Shown piece after piece: positions 50,369 through 59,406 of a stretch of 64,000 bases of DNA. The stretch lies in the NCBI GenBank assembly GCA_963675425.1, contig OY776214.1, positions 2,108,001-2,172,000 on the forward strand, read 5' to 3'. This DNA comes from Sporobacter sp963675425 (lineage in GTDB: Bacteria > Bacillota > Clostridia > Oscillospirales > Oscillospiraceae). Made by a program: the position numbers and the translations under genes. Every line of letters starts with the position of its first letter. The first letter of the stretch is position 1. Below the pieces are notes generated by a model. That model did no database searches. It was not told the DNA's origin and saw only the letters and a program-made list of their open reading frames with translations.

Positions 50369-52252
50369 ATGAACAGTTGTTATGGATGCAGTGTATGTAA
50401 GAGTGCAGACAAACCGCTTGAAGAATTTATCAGCAAGCTTCCGATGCAGACATCGCATCACCGTGTTGAATCGCAACAGACAAAATGCAATTTTGGACTA
50501 CAGGGTGTATGCTGCCGCCTCTGCGCGAACGGGCCGTGCCGCATAACGCCTGACGCACCGAACGGTGTCTGTGGAGCGAGCGCCGATGCCATTGTCGTGC
50601 GCAATTTCCTGCGGGCGGTTGCCGCGGGCTCGGGCTGCTATCTCCATGTTGTTGAAAATACCGCCCTGAATTTGAAGCATACCGCGGAGAAAAAAGGGAA
50701 GCTGAAGGGAATGAAATCTCTAAAGCGGCTATGCGAGGTTTTTGGTATTGAAGGAGTGGACGATCATGACTGCGCTTATAAAGTAGCTGACGCTGTGCTC
50801 AGTGACATTTACAAGCCGGATTACATAGAGGCGGAGCTCATAAAAAAAATGGCTTATCCCCCCAGATATGATCTGTGGAAAAAACTCGGCATAGTCCCGG
50901 GGGGCGGCAAGTCCGAGGTTTGCCGCGGCGTTGTCAAGACCTCCACAAACTTAAATTCCGACCCTGTGGATATGCTGCTTGACTGTTTGCGCCTTGGTAT
51001 ATCCACCGGGATTTACGGCCTTACGCTGACGAACCTTTTAAACGATGTGCTTCTGGGTGATCCCGAGATTCGCGTGGCCCCTGTCGGACTTCGCGTGATT
51101 GACCCCGACTACATAAACATCATGATAACCGGACATCAGCATTCCATTTTTGTGGACCTCCAGGAGCGCTTAACAAGCGCCGAGGCGGCTGGAAAGGCAA
51201 AAGCCGCCGGAGCCAAAGGCTTCAAGCTTGTTGGCTGTACCTGCGTCGGACAGGATCTGCAGCTGCGCGGCGCGCACTATACGGATATTTTTGACGGACA
51301 CGCCGGCAACAACTTCACCAGTGAAGCGATACTCGCGACCGGTGCGATTGATGCGGTACTGTCAGAATTCAACTGTACGCTTCCGGGCATAGAGCCAATC
51401 TGCGACGAGCTTAAAATAAGGCAAATATGCCTTGACAGTGTGGCAAAAAAGGCCAATGCGGAGCTTTTGCAGTTTGACTTCAGCCGCCGGGAGGAAATCA
51501 GCGACAGGATTATTGAAGAGGTGGTAGAGGCCTATAAAAACCGTCGTGGAGGCGTAACAATGAATCTGCTTCCGGATCACGGCAACGACCATTCTCTTAC
51601 AGGTATCAGCGAAAACTCCCTGAAGGAATTCCTCGGCGGAACATGGAAGCCGCTCATTGATCTTATTGCGTCCGGTGATATCAAAGGTATCGCGGGTGTT
51701 GTCGGCTGTTCCAACTTAACGGGTGAAGGGCACGATGCTTTGACGGTAGAGCTGACAAAAGAGCTGATTAAGCGGGACATCATCGTCCTGACGGCAGGAT
51801 GTTCCTCCGGCGGTATAGAAAACTGCGGTTTGATGACGCCCGAGGCCGCAAAGTTAGCGGGTCCGAAGCTTCGCGCCGTATGTGAAAAGCTCGGCATTCC
51901 TCCGGTACTGAACTTTGGCCCGTGTCTTGCCATCGGCCGTCTTGAAATTGTGGCAACTGAAATCGCCGAGGCTATGGGAATCGACATTCCGCAGCTTCCG
52001 CTGGTTTTATCAGCGCCGCAGTGGCTTGAGGAGCAGGCGCTCGCCGACGGTGCGTTCGGTCTTGCGCTAGGCCTTCCCCTGCATCTTGGGCTGCCGCCGT
52101 ACATAACCGGAAGTCCTGTAGCCGTCAAGGTGCTTACCGAGGATATGAAGGCCCTTACCGGCGGTCATGTCATCATAGACCCGGACGCCTCCCGGAGCGC
52201 GGATACGCTTGAGGGTATTATCAATGAAAAGCGCGCAGCTTTGAATATATAG
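50369..52252 (+). CDS. cooS: Anaerobic (nickel) carbon monoxide dehydrogenase catalytic subunit
   Basis: A 627-residue Ni-Fe CO dehydrogenase, the usual length for CooS. Cys40 and Cys48 fit the D-cluster, and Cys49, Cys52, Cys57 and Cys68 fit the B-cluster, as in Carboxydothermus CODH II. All C-cluster ligands are visible in their motifs: GHQHS (His), GCTCVG, EFNCTLPG, VVGCSN, TAGCSSGG and FGPCLAIG. It oxidises CO to CO2 (or the reverse) with electrons passed to CooF. It heads an operon with a four-cluster ferredoxin and a FAD/NAD oxidoreductase, a layout known in several Clostridia and in the Carboxydothermus CODH IV locus. No acetyl-CoA synthase gene is in the window. Confidence 0.95.
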   Translation: MNSCYGCSVCKSADKPLEEFISKLPMQTSHHRVESQQTKCNFGLQGVCCRLCANGPCRITPDAPNGVCGASADAIVVRNFLRAVAAGSGCYLHVVENTALNLKHTAEKKGKLKGMKSLKRLCEVFGIEGVDDHDCAYKVADAVLSDIYKPDYIEAELIKKMAYPPRYDLWKKLGIVPGGGKSEVCRGVVKTSTNLNSDPVDMLLDCLRLGISTGIYGLTLTNLLNDVLLGDPEIRVAPVGLRVIDPDYINIMITGHQHSIFVDLQERLTSAEAAGKAKAAGAKGFKLVGCTCVGQDLQLRGAHYTDIFDGHAGNNFTSEAILATGAIDAVLSEFNCTLPGIEPICDELKIRQICLDSVAKKANAELLQFDFSRREEISDRIIEEVVEAYKNRRGGVTMNLLPDHGNDHSLTGISENSLKEFLGGTWKPLIDLIASGDIKGIAGVVGCSNLTGEGHDALTVELTKELIKRDIIVLTAGCSSGGIENCGLMTPEAAKLAGPKLRAVCEKLGIPPVLNFGPCLAIGRLEIVATEIAEAMGIDIPQLPLVLSAPQWLEEQALADGAFGLALGLPLHLGLPPYITGSPVAVKVLTEDMKALTGGHVIIDPDASRSADTLEGIINEKRAALNI

Positions 52253-52267
52253 AAAGGGGGCCTTCAG

Positions 52268-52720
52268 ATGAAGCGAATATTCGTCAAAGCAGAGCTTTGT
52301 GACGGGTGCAAAAATTGCTCTGTTGCCTGTATGCAGGCGCACCGTCGGGATGAAGGCACCGTTTACGATCTCGATCTGACCGATCCAAGCAACGAAACGA
52401 GAAACCATATCGTTGGTCTTGAGCATGGGGTATACAGGCCGGTTTTTTGCCGGCACTGTGACGAGCCGGAATGCGTCCTGTCCTGTATGAGCGGCGCGTT
52501 GAGAAAAGACGCGGAGACCGGTCTTGTGATGTATGATGAGAGTAAATGTGCCGCTTGCTTTATGTGCGTTATGAACTGTCCCTATGGGACGCTCAAGCCG
52601 GATACGCTGACGAAAACAAAAGTGATCAAATGCGATTTCTGCAAAGACCAGGGCTATGAGCCCAGCTGTGTAAAGGCTTGCCCCAATAAGGCGATATTCA
52701 TCGAGGAGGTGCAGCTATGA
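52268..52720 (+). CDS. cooF: CooF-type four-cluster ferredoxin
   Basis: A 150-residue ferredoxin with four cysteine groups: CDGCKNCSVACMQA (residues about 12-25), CRHCDEPECVLSC, CAACFMCVMNCPYG and CDFCKDQGYEPSCVKACP. This is the pattern of CooF, which accepts electrons from CooS. It begins 15 bp after cooS with AGAAAGGGGGCCTTCAG upstream and ends overlapping the next start by four bases (ATGA). Here its electrons probably go to the downstream flavoprotein. Confidence 0.9.
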   Translation: MKRIFVKAELCDGCKNCSVACMQAHRRDEGTVYDLDLTDPSNETRNHIVGLEHGVYRPVFCRHCDEPECVLSCMSGALRKDAETGLVMYDESKCAACFMCVMNCPYGTLKPDTLTKTKVIKCDFCKDQGYEPSCVKACPNKAIFIEEVQL

Positions 52721-53952
52721 AGCATGTAATTATCGGCGCTGGCGCCGCGGGTATAAAGGCGGCTGAAACGATTAGAACGCTTCGGCCTGATGATGAAATA
52801 GTTGTTATTTCATCGGATGAATATGTCCACTCGCGTTGTATGCTGCATAAATACCTGAGCCATGAGCGCAACGAGGAAACCCTCAGCTTTATCGACGGGG
52901 CGTTTTTTGAAAAGAACAACATCCGTTGGATAAAGGGCCTAAGTGTCCGCTCGGTTGATCCATCTGCCCATTGTGTGGTATTAACCGACGGGACGAAGCA
53001 AGACTATGATAAGCTGCTTATTGCCACCGGCGCCGATAGCTTTATCCCGCCCATCGGCGAATTACGAACGGCTGTCAATGTTTTTGGATTGCGCGATCTC
53101 TCTGATGCGCAAGAAATTGATGCGCTTGCTCAAAAGGACAGCAAGGCGCTTGTTATTGGCTCCGGCCTTGTTGGCCTTGACGCGGCCTATGCATTTTCAG
53201 AGCGCGGCATATCTGTCACAATTGTTGAGATGGCGGAAAGCATTCTGCCTATGCAGCTTGACAGCACAGCTGCGGCTGCGTATCAAAAGCTGTTTGAAGA
53301 ACATGGCTGCAGGTTCATACTTGGCCATAAGGCGGTGACAACCGTTACAAACGCGGCGGGCAAGATGGAGAGAGTCAGGCTTGATGACGGGACTGAAATT
53401 GACTGTGATATCATCATTGTTGCTGCCGGTGTCCGCGCCTCGGTTACATTTCTTGAGGGGAGCGGGATCGAGACGACGCAGGGGGTAACTGTCAATAAGC
53501 ATATGCAGACGAGCGACAAGGATGTCTATGCCGCCGGTGACGTAACCGCTCTGTCCGGAATCTGGCCCAACGCCACGGCCCAGGGGAAAATTGCCGCCTA
53601 CGGAATGTGCGGTATGGAAAAGGCTTACGAAGATACCTACTGCATGAAGAACACCATTAATTTCTTCGGCCTTACAACCTTGTCTCTGGGAAATTATAAG
53701 ACCGGGGATGGGGATGAGGTTTTCACCAGGGAGTGCCGGGACCGTTATGAGCGAGTTGTTGTCAATAACGGGCATGTAGTAAGCGTGATCCTACAGGGGA
53801 AAATTGATTACTGCGGTTTCTGGCAGTATCTCATTAAAAACGAATGCGATATATCGGCCTGTGAAAAAGATGTTTTCAGGCTGTCTTATGCGGACTTTTT
53901 CTCCGTGCGGGAGGATGGACAGTACGCCTACAAATCGTTGATGCGATCCTAG
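52717..53952 (+). CDS. FAD/NAD(P)-dependent oxidoreductase of the cooS-cooF operon
   Basis: A 411-residue pyridine-nucleotide-disulfide-type flavoprotein. It has FAD motif VIIGAGAAGIKAAETI at the N-terminus, NAD motif LVIGSGLVGLDAAYAF near residue 146, and the second FAD box VYAAGDVTAL. It has no redox-active CxxxxC pair near the N-terminus, so it resembles rubredoxin/ferredoxin reductases and NADH oxidases. In this operon type it would reduce NAD(P)+ with CO-derived electrons or detoxify oxygen species. Start is coupled to cooF by ATGA overlap. Confidence 0.85.
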   Translation: MKHVIIGAGAAGIKAAETIRTLRPDDEIVVISSDEYVHSRCMLHKYLSHERNEETLSFIDGAFFEKNNIRWIKGLSVRSVDPSAHCVVLTDGTKQDYDKLLIATGADSFIPPIGELRTAVNVFGLRDLSDAQEIDALAQKDSKALVIGSGLVGLDAAYAFSERGISVTIVEMAESILPMQLDSTAAAAYQKLFEEHGCRFILGHKAVTTVTNAAGKMERVRLDDGTEIDCDIIIVAAGVRASVTFLEGSGIETTQGVTVNKHMQTSDKDVYAAGDVTALSGIWPNATAQGKIAAYGMCGMEKAYEDTYCMKNTINFFGLTTLSLGNYKTGDGDEVFTRECRDRYERVVVNNGHVVSVILQGKIDYCGFWQYLIKNECDISACEKDVFRLSYADFFSVREDGQYAYKSLMRS

Positions 53953-53958
53953 AAAAAG

Positions 53959-53981
53959 GAGCTTGCTTGACAAGCAAGCTC
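53959..53981 (+). terminator. Short hairpin after the CODH operon
   Basis: GAGCTTGCTT, loop GAC, AAGCAAGCTC. Perfect 10 bp stem 7 bp after the stop; no T run follows. Confidence 0.55.
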
Positions 53982-54027
53982 AAATTCAAGGCCCTCCTCT
54001 GTGTAATAAGTTAATGTCAACACTCTC

Positions 54028-54121
54028 GGTAGTGTCCGTGATATTGTGTAAACCTCCGAAGTCAGATAGAATAAAACTGACTTTGGAGGTTTTAACTATG
54101 GCTAGGAAAGAGCGTATGACT
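54028..54121 (+). pseudogene. IS256-type end and transposase start, remnant
   Basis: GGTAGTGTCCGTGATATTGT and the following 60 bases closely match the 5' end of the complete IS256 element at 56962 (read inwards), including ATGGCTAGGAAAGAGCG, the transposase start. It then breaks down into unrelated sequence. The next 230 bp (54122-54355) hold nothing I can support. Confidence 0.75.
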
Positions 54122-54355
54122 GTATACTGAGAAAGGCAGCTTGGTCTTGTAGCATAACCTAAACGATGCGTTCTGGGTCGGCTATGGCAAAGTGGAAACA
54201 GGGTTTGCCACTTTGCGCACAGCTCTACTGCGGCTACCAGAAGATTTCTGCTGCTCCTGAAAGAAATTCAATTTTGGGTGTTTTCAAACTGTACTTTTCT
54301 TGACAAGTCCATTATTATATAATCTGTACGGATTGAAAAATTAACATTGCTAACT

Positions 54356-54391
54356 AAAAGCACTGAACTCATACAGAGAATCAGTGCTTTT
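54356..54391 (+). terminator. Terminator-like hairpin before the sigma-factor gene
   Basis: AAAAGCACTGA and TCAGTGCTTTTT pair across a 14-base loop and end in T's. Confidence 0.7.
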
Positions 54392-54490
54392 TAACTACCA
54401 CAGAAAATATTGTGATGTATATTGTAACCTTTCATTATTCTCATTTGTATTGTTAGTGAAAGGCTTTTCGGAGATCTAAGGAGCATGCTT

Positions 54491-54973
54491 ATGAAACCAT
54501 CAGTAGAAATACTGGTTGAGCAATATCGGAGCAACCTTTATGCTGCGGCGTTTAATATGTGCAAAAACGCACAGGATGCCGAGGATGTTGTTCAGGATAC
54601 CTTTATCCAGTATTTATCACACAAAAAAGACTTTGAATCAGAACAGCACATCCGCGCTTGGCTCATCCGGGTGGCAATTAACAAGGCGAAGAATAAGAAC
54701 AATACTTTTTTCAGACGGAATTCGCTACCATTGGAGAATTACATAGAAACATTGACTTTTGAGTCGGAAGAATCCTCAGAATTATTTGAAACAGTGATGA
54801 AACTCCCGGAAAAGTACCGCATCGTCATTCATCTGTTTTACTATGAGGATTATTCTGTGAATGAAATCGCGGATATTTTGAAAGTGACGCCAAGCAATGT
54901 GAAAGTAAGGCTATCGCGCGGAAGAATGTCGCTTCGCAACACATTAAAGGAGGTATGGGAAGATGACGAATAA
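54491..54973 (+). CDS. ECF-type RNA polymerase sigma factor
   Basis: A 160-residue group-4 sigma factor. Region 2 is NLYAAAFNMCKNAQDAEDVV then QDTFIQYLSHKKDF, and region 4 is LPEKYRIVIHLFYYEDYSVN then EIADILKVTPSNVKVRLSRG. The ATG at 54491 is preferred, being 7 bases after AAGGAG; the ATG at 54485 is too close to it. The anti-sigma-like gene starts 11 bp before its stop, so they form a pair. A TGTAAC-like element at 54423 with TGTA 17 bases on may be an autoregulated ECF promoter. Confidence 0.9.
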   Translation: MKPSVEILVEQYRSNLYAAAFNMCKNAQDAEDVVQDTFIQYLSHKKDFESEQHIRAWLIRVAINKAKNKNNTFFRRNSLPLENYIETLTFESEESSELFETVMKLPEKYRIVIHLFYYEDYSVNEIADILKVTPSNVKVRLSRGRMSLRNTLKEVWEDDE

Positions 54974-55553
54974 TGAAAAATACAAACAGGCGTTTTCTGC
55001 AATTCATGCCTCTAATGATTTTTCTTTGGAGGTAGAAAAAATGGAAAGAACAAATAAACAGCATAAATTCAAAACACTGATTGTTGCTGTTGTTGTCTGT
55101 GTGATGATTGTGGGCAGTGCCACAGCTGCATATGCCGCAGATGTAGGCGGAATTCAGCGTACCATCCAGCTTTGGATTCACGGTGATCAAACGGAGGCAA
55201 CTGTTCAGTTTGATGGTGATGGAAGCTATAGCATGGAATACACTGACAGTGAAGGAAATGTGATTGAGCAAGGCGGAGGTGGAGTTGCATTCGCACCTGA
55301 CGGAACTGAAATACCTGCGTCGGAAGAAGAACTTATGGAGCAGTTGACGGCCCCGGATGTGGAATATGAGGATGACGGCTCCGTTTGGATTTATTGGTTG
55401 GATCAAAAAGTTGACATCACCGATAAGTTTGAGAACGACGTTTGCTATGTTAAGCTTGAAAACAACGAGAAAACCTTGTATATGACCATAAAGTACCAAA
55501 ACGGGTATGCTACCAGTCCTAATAAATACCTAAGTCCTTCTTCATTTAACTAA
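54963..55553 (+). CDS. Probable membrane-anchored anti-sigma factor
   Basis: A 196-residue protein with a short cytoplasmic N-terminus (about 37 residues), one membrane segment (TLIVAVVVCVMIVGSATAAY) and an outside domain rich in acidic residues and strands (FDGDGSYSMEYTDSEGNVIE). The gene overlaps the ECF sigma gene, as anti-sigma genes usually do. No zinc HxxxCxxC motif is present, so it is not a ZAS-type protein. The signal it senses is unknown. ATG at 54963 is preceded by AGGAGGTATGGGAAG inside the sigma gene. Confidence 0.7.
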   Translation: MTNNEKYKQAFSAIHASNDFSLEVEKMERTNKQHKFKTLIVAVVVCVMIVGSATAAYAADVGGIQRTIQLWIHGDQTEATVQFDGDGSYSMEYTDSEGNVIEQGGGGVAFAPDGTEIPASEEELMEQLTAPDVEYEDDGSVWIYWLDQKVDITDKFENDVCYVKLENNEKTLYMTIKYQNGYATSPNKYLSPSSFN

Positions 55554-55622
55554 TGGCACAACATTAATTGATTTTGTTTTATAGAAACAAAAGGAGTATC
55601 ACGAGAAATCATGGGGAGCGGC

Positions 55623-55630
55623 GGCAGATT
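55623..55630. repeat. Target-site duplication, left
   Basis: GCAGATTG, repeated at 56963-56970 on the other side of the IS256-type element. Confidence 0.8.
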
Positions 55631-56962
55631 GGGTAGCGCGTAAAAATTTGTGTAAAGTCCAAAGTCAGAGAAATACGGAATTAGATTCTGACCTCAACTC
55701 TGTCGCCGAAGTAAATCATGAGATGGTCTAAAATCGTACCCCAATTCCTAATGGGCATAGTCCATTTCTCAGTAATATTCATGGTCGCTAGGTAGAGAAT
55801 TTTCATAAGAGCGTCGTCGGAAACGAAGGCGCTCTTGGTCTTGGTCACCTTCCGCAGCTGACGATTGAAATTCTCGATGGCGTTGGTGGTGTAAATCAGC
55901 GTGCGAATCTCCGGCGGATATTTGAACATGGTGGAAAGCTCCGGCCAGTTGACCCGCCAGCTCTTTACGCCAAGGGCATATTTGGCACCCCACTTGGCCT
56001 CTAAATCATCCAGCGCGGCAAGTGCGGCTTCTTCCGTCGCCGCCTTGTAGATTGGCTTCAGATCAGCAGAGAATGCCTTGACGTCCTTGTAGCTCACATA
56101 CCGCGTGGAGGCCCGAATCTGGTGGATAATGCAGCGCTGAACTTCAGTTTGAGGAAACGCCGTGTGAATGGCCTCTACAAAGCCGGAAAGGCCGTCCACA
56201 GATGCTATGAGTATATCTTTCACTCCACGATTCTTCAAGCCCGTCAGTACATTCAACCAATATTTTGCTGATTCATTTGCGCCCAACCAAATGCCAAGGA
56301 CATCCTTTTTACCTTCAAGATCCGTACCTATTGCCACATAGGCAGCTTTCTTGGTAACTATACCGTTTTCCCGAATACTGTAGTGTACCGCGTCCAGAAT
56401 CACCATTGCATACACGCTTTGAAGCGGACGCTCCTGCCATTCCCGTATCACGGGCAGCAGCTTGTCTGTGATCTTGCTTACACGGCTGTCATCAACTTCT
56501 ATCCCGTACATCTCCCGCATCGTTTTCTGGATGTCACGGGTAGATACCCCTTGTGAATACAGGAATATGACCTTGTCTTCGATGCTGGACACATCCGTCT
56601 GATGCTTCTTCACAAGCTGAGGTTCGAACTCGCCTTTACGGTCTCGGGGAACGTTGATCTCCAGCTCTCCCATGCTGCCTTGAACCGTCTTCTGCGAATA
56701 TCCGTTCCGACTATTGTCTGTCTGTTTGTTTTTGTAGTCGTACTTTGAATATCCAAGTTCGCTCTCAAGCTCCGCGTCCAGCGCTGTCTGGATCGTCTCT
56801 GCCGTAAGCATCTTCACAAAGGTGTGAACGTCCTCCATTGTCTTGACGCCATACTCCTCCATTAGCTCCCGGAGCTTGCTGTTGTCCTTGCGTTCTTTCC
56901 TTGCCATAGTCATTTTTATTCTATCTGACTTCGGAGGTTTACACAATATTTTGGACACTACC
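55631..56962 (-). mobile_element. Complete IS256-family insertion sequence
   Basis: A 1,332 bp element with imperfect inverted ends (GGTAGCGCGTAAAAATTTGT at the left; GGTAGTGTCCAAAATATTGT read inwards at the right) and an 8 bp target duplication, GCAGATTG. It holds one transposase gene on the minus strand. The perfect duplication suggests recent insertion. Confidence 0.85.
55681..56907 (-). CDS. IS256-family (mutator-type) transposase
   Basis: A 408-residue transposase from the ATG at 56907 (MARKERKDNSKLRELMEEYG). The alternative ATG at 56913 adds two residues; the remnant at 54028-54121 keeps only the inner ATG. Family features are YSQKTVQGSMGELEINVPRD, the first catalytic Asp in AMVILDAVHYSI, the second in ILIASVDGLSGFVEAIHTAF, and the C-terminal helix with IYTTNAIENFNRQLRK carrying the Glu. 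No frame disruption is visible. Confidence 0.9.
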   Translation of the reverse strand: MARKERKDNSKLRELMEEYGVKTMEDVHTFVKMLTAETIQTALDAELESELGYSKYDYKNKQTDNSRNGYSQKTVQGSMGELEINVPRDRKGEFEPQLVKKHQTDVSSIEDKVIFLYSQGVSTRDIQKTMREMYGIEVDDSRVSKITDKLLPVIREWQERPLQSVYAMVILDAVHYSIRENGIVTKKAAYVAIGTDLEGKKDVLGIWLGANESAKYWLNVLTGLKNRGVKDILIASVDGLSGFVEAIHTAFPQTEVQRCIIHQIRASTRYVSYKDVKAFSADLKPIYKAATEEAALAALDDLEAKWGAKYALGVKSWRVNWPELSTMFKYPPEIRTLIYTTNAIENFNRQLRKVTKTKSAFVSDDALMKILYLATMNITEKWTMPIRNWGTILDHLMIYFGDRVEVRI

Positions 56963-56970
56963 GCAGATTG
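56963..56970. repeat. Target-site duplication, right
   Basis: GCAGATTG; see the left copy at 55623-55630. Confidence 0.8.
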
Positions 56971-56984
56971 CCGCTGCTCCCCGC

Positions 56985-57611
56985 TGCCGTTATAGCGCCA
57001 CTACCGCTGCAAGCTGGACACCCGGCCCCATAGTTCCGCATAATCTTTTACAGGGCTGCTCCGGTTAAGCATGCCTTGTAAAAGATCGATGTCCTTTTGC
57101 AGTTCGCTTTTCCGCTTGCCCCTGCCGTGTACAAACGGAACCGTGACTTTCTGCTCAAGGTCATGCAGAACATCTTCCGGGGTTTCCGACAGAATGCCGT
57201 ACTTAGAGCACAGCCCGGCATTAATCTCTCCAGCTTCTCATGTAACCGCGTCTCGTATTTCGTCGTACTCTTTTTCCATACGAAGCTATATTTGTTCGCG
57301 TTTGCCTCTATTTTTGTGCCGTCTACAAACAGATGCTCGTACTTGATCTCACCCAACTCTGCTAACTTTGCTACTAACTGATAGAAGAGTTCTTCATGAT
57401 TTCGTCTAAGAGCCGCACACTGTCGTCCGCCGGAATCACCTTTTCGGCAAATATCTCGTCTATTTTCAGTTGTACATTCCTTTTCCTGTGTCATAATGAA
57501 CACGGTTTACTGTGTTCTTCACAAATCAAGTATACCAAAAACCGAGCCGTTGTGTCTGCTTTCGCAGCCACTTCGGCTCGGTTTTTTTCAGGCTGTTTGC
57601 TACAGCCTCTT
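56985..57611 (-). pseudogene. Degenerate IS1182-type element, 5' part
   Basis: Read on the minus strand from 57611: AAGAGGCTGTAGCAAACAGC (an IS end like that at 8589), a hairpin (57537-57573), then the transposase N-terminus GNVQLKIDEIFAEKVIPADD. A deletion jumps to HEELFYQLVAKLAELGEIKY and EHLFVDGTKIEANANKYSFV. Further shifts follow, and the sequence ends near the part matching residue about 230 of the intact transposase at 8679-10250. The C-terminal half and right end are lost. Confidence 0.8.
57537..57573. terminator. Hairpin in the degenerate IS end
   Basis: AAAACCGAGCCG pairs with CGGCTCGGTTTT, with T's after it on the plus strand and A's before it. It occupies the same place as the hairpin at 8617-8663 but differs in sequence. 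Confidence 0.65.
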
Positions 57612-57632
57612 GGCGTTTTATTTGTCCGGCTT

Positions 57633-58043
57633 TCAGAAATATTTTTTGATGCCTTCGGTGGCCAGAGAAGAGTCGGCGCTGATCGTGATGGTGAACTTCA
57701 TGTTGTTGCGCTCGGAAAATGTTTCGCACCAGTCGAGAAAATCTTCCGTTTTATTGTCAACGGGTTGATCAATGATCCGAAGCAGGCTGTCGATAAATAC
57801 ATGCGTAATATCATAGTTACCCGCGTGCAGACCACTGATAAAGCCTTTTACGAAGTTGTAATCAGAAAAGCTATATTCCGAGGCGGAAATCAGACGCACG
57901 GAGTGCGGAATGTCGTATATAAGATTCTGTGTGTTTTCAATACATACCACCTCGCCGTGTTCTTCGCTGACAGCCTTTTTAACAAGGTCAATCAGCTGTT
58001 TTGTTTTGCCGGAGCCTTTTAAGCCCATAATGATTTTAACCAT
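57633..58043 (-). CDS. Small P-loop ATP-binding protein
   Basis: A 136-residue protein beginning MVKIIMGLKGSGKTKQLIDL, a clear Walker A (GLKGSGKT). A Walker-B-like strand ITHVFIDSLLRII and a late FTITISADSS are visible. The whole protein resembles a small RecA-like or AAA core without extra domains. I recognise no specific function; such proteins occur in Clostridia. The ATG at 58043 follows AAAGAGGTGTTTT on the minus strand. It ends 22 bp from the IS1182-type remnant and is the first intact gene of the more conserved right part. Confidence 0.7.
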   Translation of the reverse strand: MVKIIMGLKGSGKTKQLIDLVKKAVSEEHGEVVCIENTQNLIYDIPHSVRLISASEYSFSDYNFVKGFISGLHAGNYDITHVFIDSLLRIIDQPVDNKTEDFLDWCETFSERNNMKFTITISADSSLATEGIKKYF

Positions 58044-58125
58044 AAAACACCTCTTTCGCTTTTATTACATTTTATCAGCTTTGTTGCCGCGTATCAACTA
58101 AAATTAATGAGAAATGTCGAACAGT

Positions 58126-59406
58126 TTACCGGTGGGTGCCGCTTGTCAGCCCAAGAATCTCAAACAGGTTTTGCTTATACGTCTCGACGCCCGGCTGATC
58201 AAACGGATTAACCCCCGACAACAGTGCCGACACTGCGCACGACAGCTCGAAAAACTGTACGAGTGAGCCGAAGCTGTGGGCGGAAAAATCGGGAATCTTC
58301 AGCTCCAGCGCCGGCACGCCGCCGTCGATATGCGCTTTTTTAACGGCGGTTCCCGCCGCGTCGTTGAGGGCCTTGAATTTTGTGCCCGACAGCGTGTCCA
58401 ATCCGTCGCCGAGTGTTTCATCCTCCGGGACGTAAATACTCGCGCGTGTTTTTTCAATCGTGACGAACGTTTCAAACAGTGTGCGCTCGCCGCTTTGGAT
58501 ATACTGTCCGAGTGAATGCAGATCGGTCGTAAACTGGGTATAAGCCGGGAAGATACCCGAGCCGTCCTTGCCCTCGCTCTCACCGAACAGCTGCTTCCAC
58601 CATTCGCCCATAGAGCGGAAGGCCGGCTCAAAGCATGAGAGCAGCTCAATCGTTTTATGCTTTCGGTACAGCGCCTGGCGGGCGCAGGCATATAAAAGCG
58701 CCTGTGTCGTGCCGTTTTCCATGACGTCGCGCGCCCCCTCCAGCATTTCTTCGATATCTATGCCGGCGCAGAGCGTGGGGAGGAGCCCGACGGGCGTGAG
58801 CACGCTGTAGCGCCCGCCGACCGTGTCGGGAATGGTAAACGACGTGTAACCCTCCCGGTCAGCCAGGGCACGAAGCTTGCCCTTGGACGCGTCCGTCGTG
58901 ACGTAAATCCGGTCCTTGGCGCCCAGTCGACCGTATTTGGATGTTAAAAGCTCCTTGAAGACGCGGAAGGCCGCCGAAGGCTCCAGCGTCGAGCCGGATT
59001 TTGAAATGTAATTAACGGAAAAATCCCGGTTCTCGACAAAAGCAATAACCTGCTCCAGATACTCTCCGGACAGGTTATTGCCGACGAAATAAATATTGGG
59101 GTTTTTCGTATCCACCTGATTGTAGTACGGCGTATTGATAAAGTCGAGCGCGGCGCGCGCACCTAGATAAGAGCCGCCAATGCCGATCACGACGAGCGCT
59201 TCGGAGTGTGAGGCGATTTTCCGCGCGGCGGCGGCGACGGCAGACAGCTCCTCCTTGTCGTATTCGAAAGGCAGGCGCAGCCAGCCTGTTCCCGCATATT
59301 TGACGCGTCCGGCGAGAAGCTCGGCAAGGACCTTCTCGCCGTCGTCCAGCGGTAGTTCGCGGTCGTCCAAAAAAGTTTTGATCCCCGATAAATCGGTTTT
59401 TATCAT
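58126..59406 (-). CDS. pgi: Glucose-6-phosphate isomerase
   Basis: A 426-residue enzyme of the shorter, bacterial Gram-positive PGI type. Visible signatures are ALVVIGIGGSYLGARAALDF, VNYISKSGSTLEPSAAFRVF and the late LGSLVQFFELSCA-like segment (FGSLVQFFELSCAVSALLSG), which leads to NPFDQPGVETYK with the catalytic-region residues. It interconverts glucose-6-phosphate and fructose-6-phosphate in glycolysis. Its ATG at 59406 follows GGAGGACTCACA on the minus strand. It is 83 bp after the carboxypeptidase gene. Confidence 0.95.
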   Translation of the reverse strand: MIKTDLSGIKTFLDDRELPLDDGEKVLAELLAGRVKYAGTGWLRLPFEYDKEELSAVAAAARKIASHSEALVVIGIGGSYLGARAALDFINTPYYNQVDTKNPNIYFVGNNLSGEYLEQVIAFVENRDFSVNYISKSGSTLEPSAAFRVFKELLTSKYGRLGAKDRIYVTTDASKGKLRALADREGYTSFTIPDTVGGRYSVLTPVGLLPTLCAGIDIEEMLEGARDVMENGTTQALLYACARQALYRKHKTIELLSCFEPAFRSMGEWWKQLFGESEGKDGSGIFPAYTQFTTDLHSLGQYIQSGERTLFETFVTIEKTRASIYVPEDETLGDGLDTLSGTKFKALNDAAGTAVKKAHIDGGVPALELKIPDFSAHSFGSLVQFFELSCAVSALLSGVNPFDQPGVETYKQNLFEILGLTSGTHR

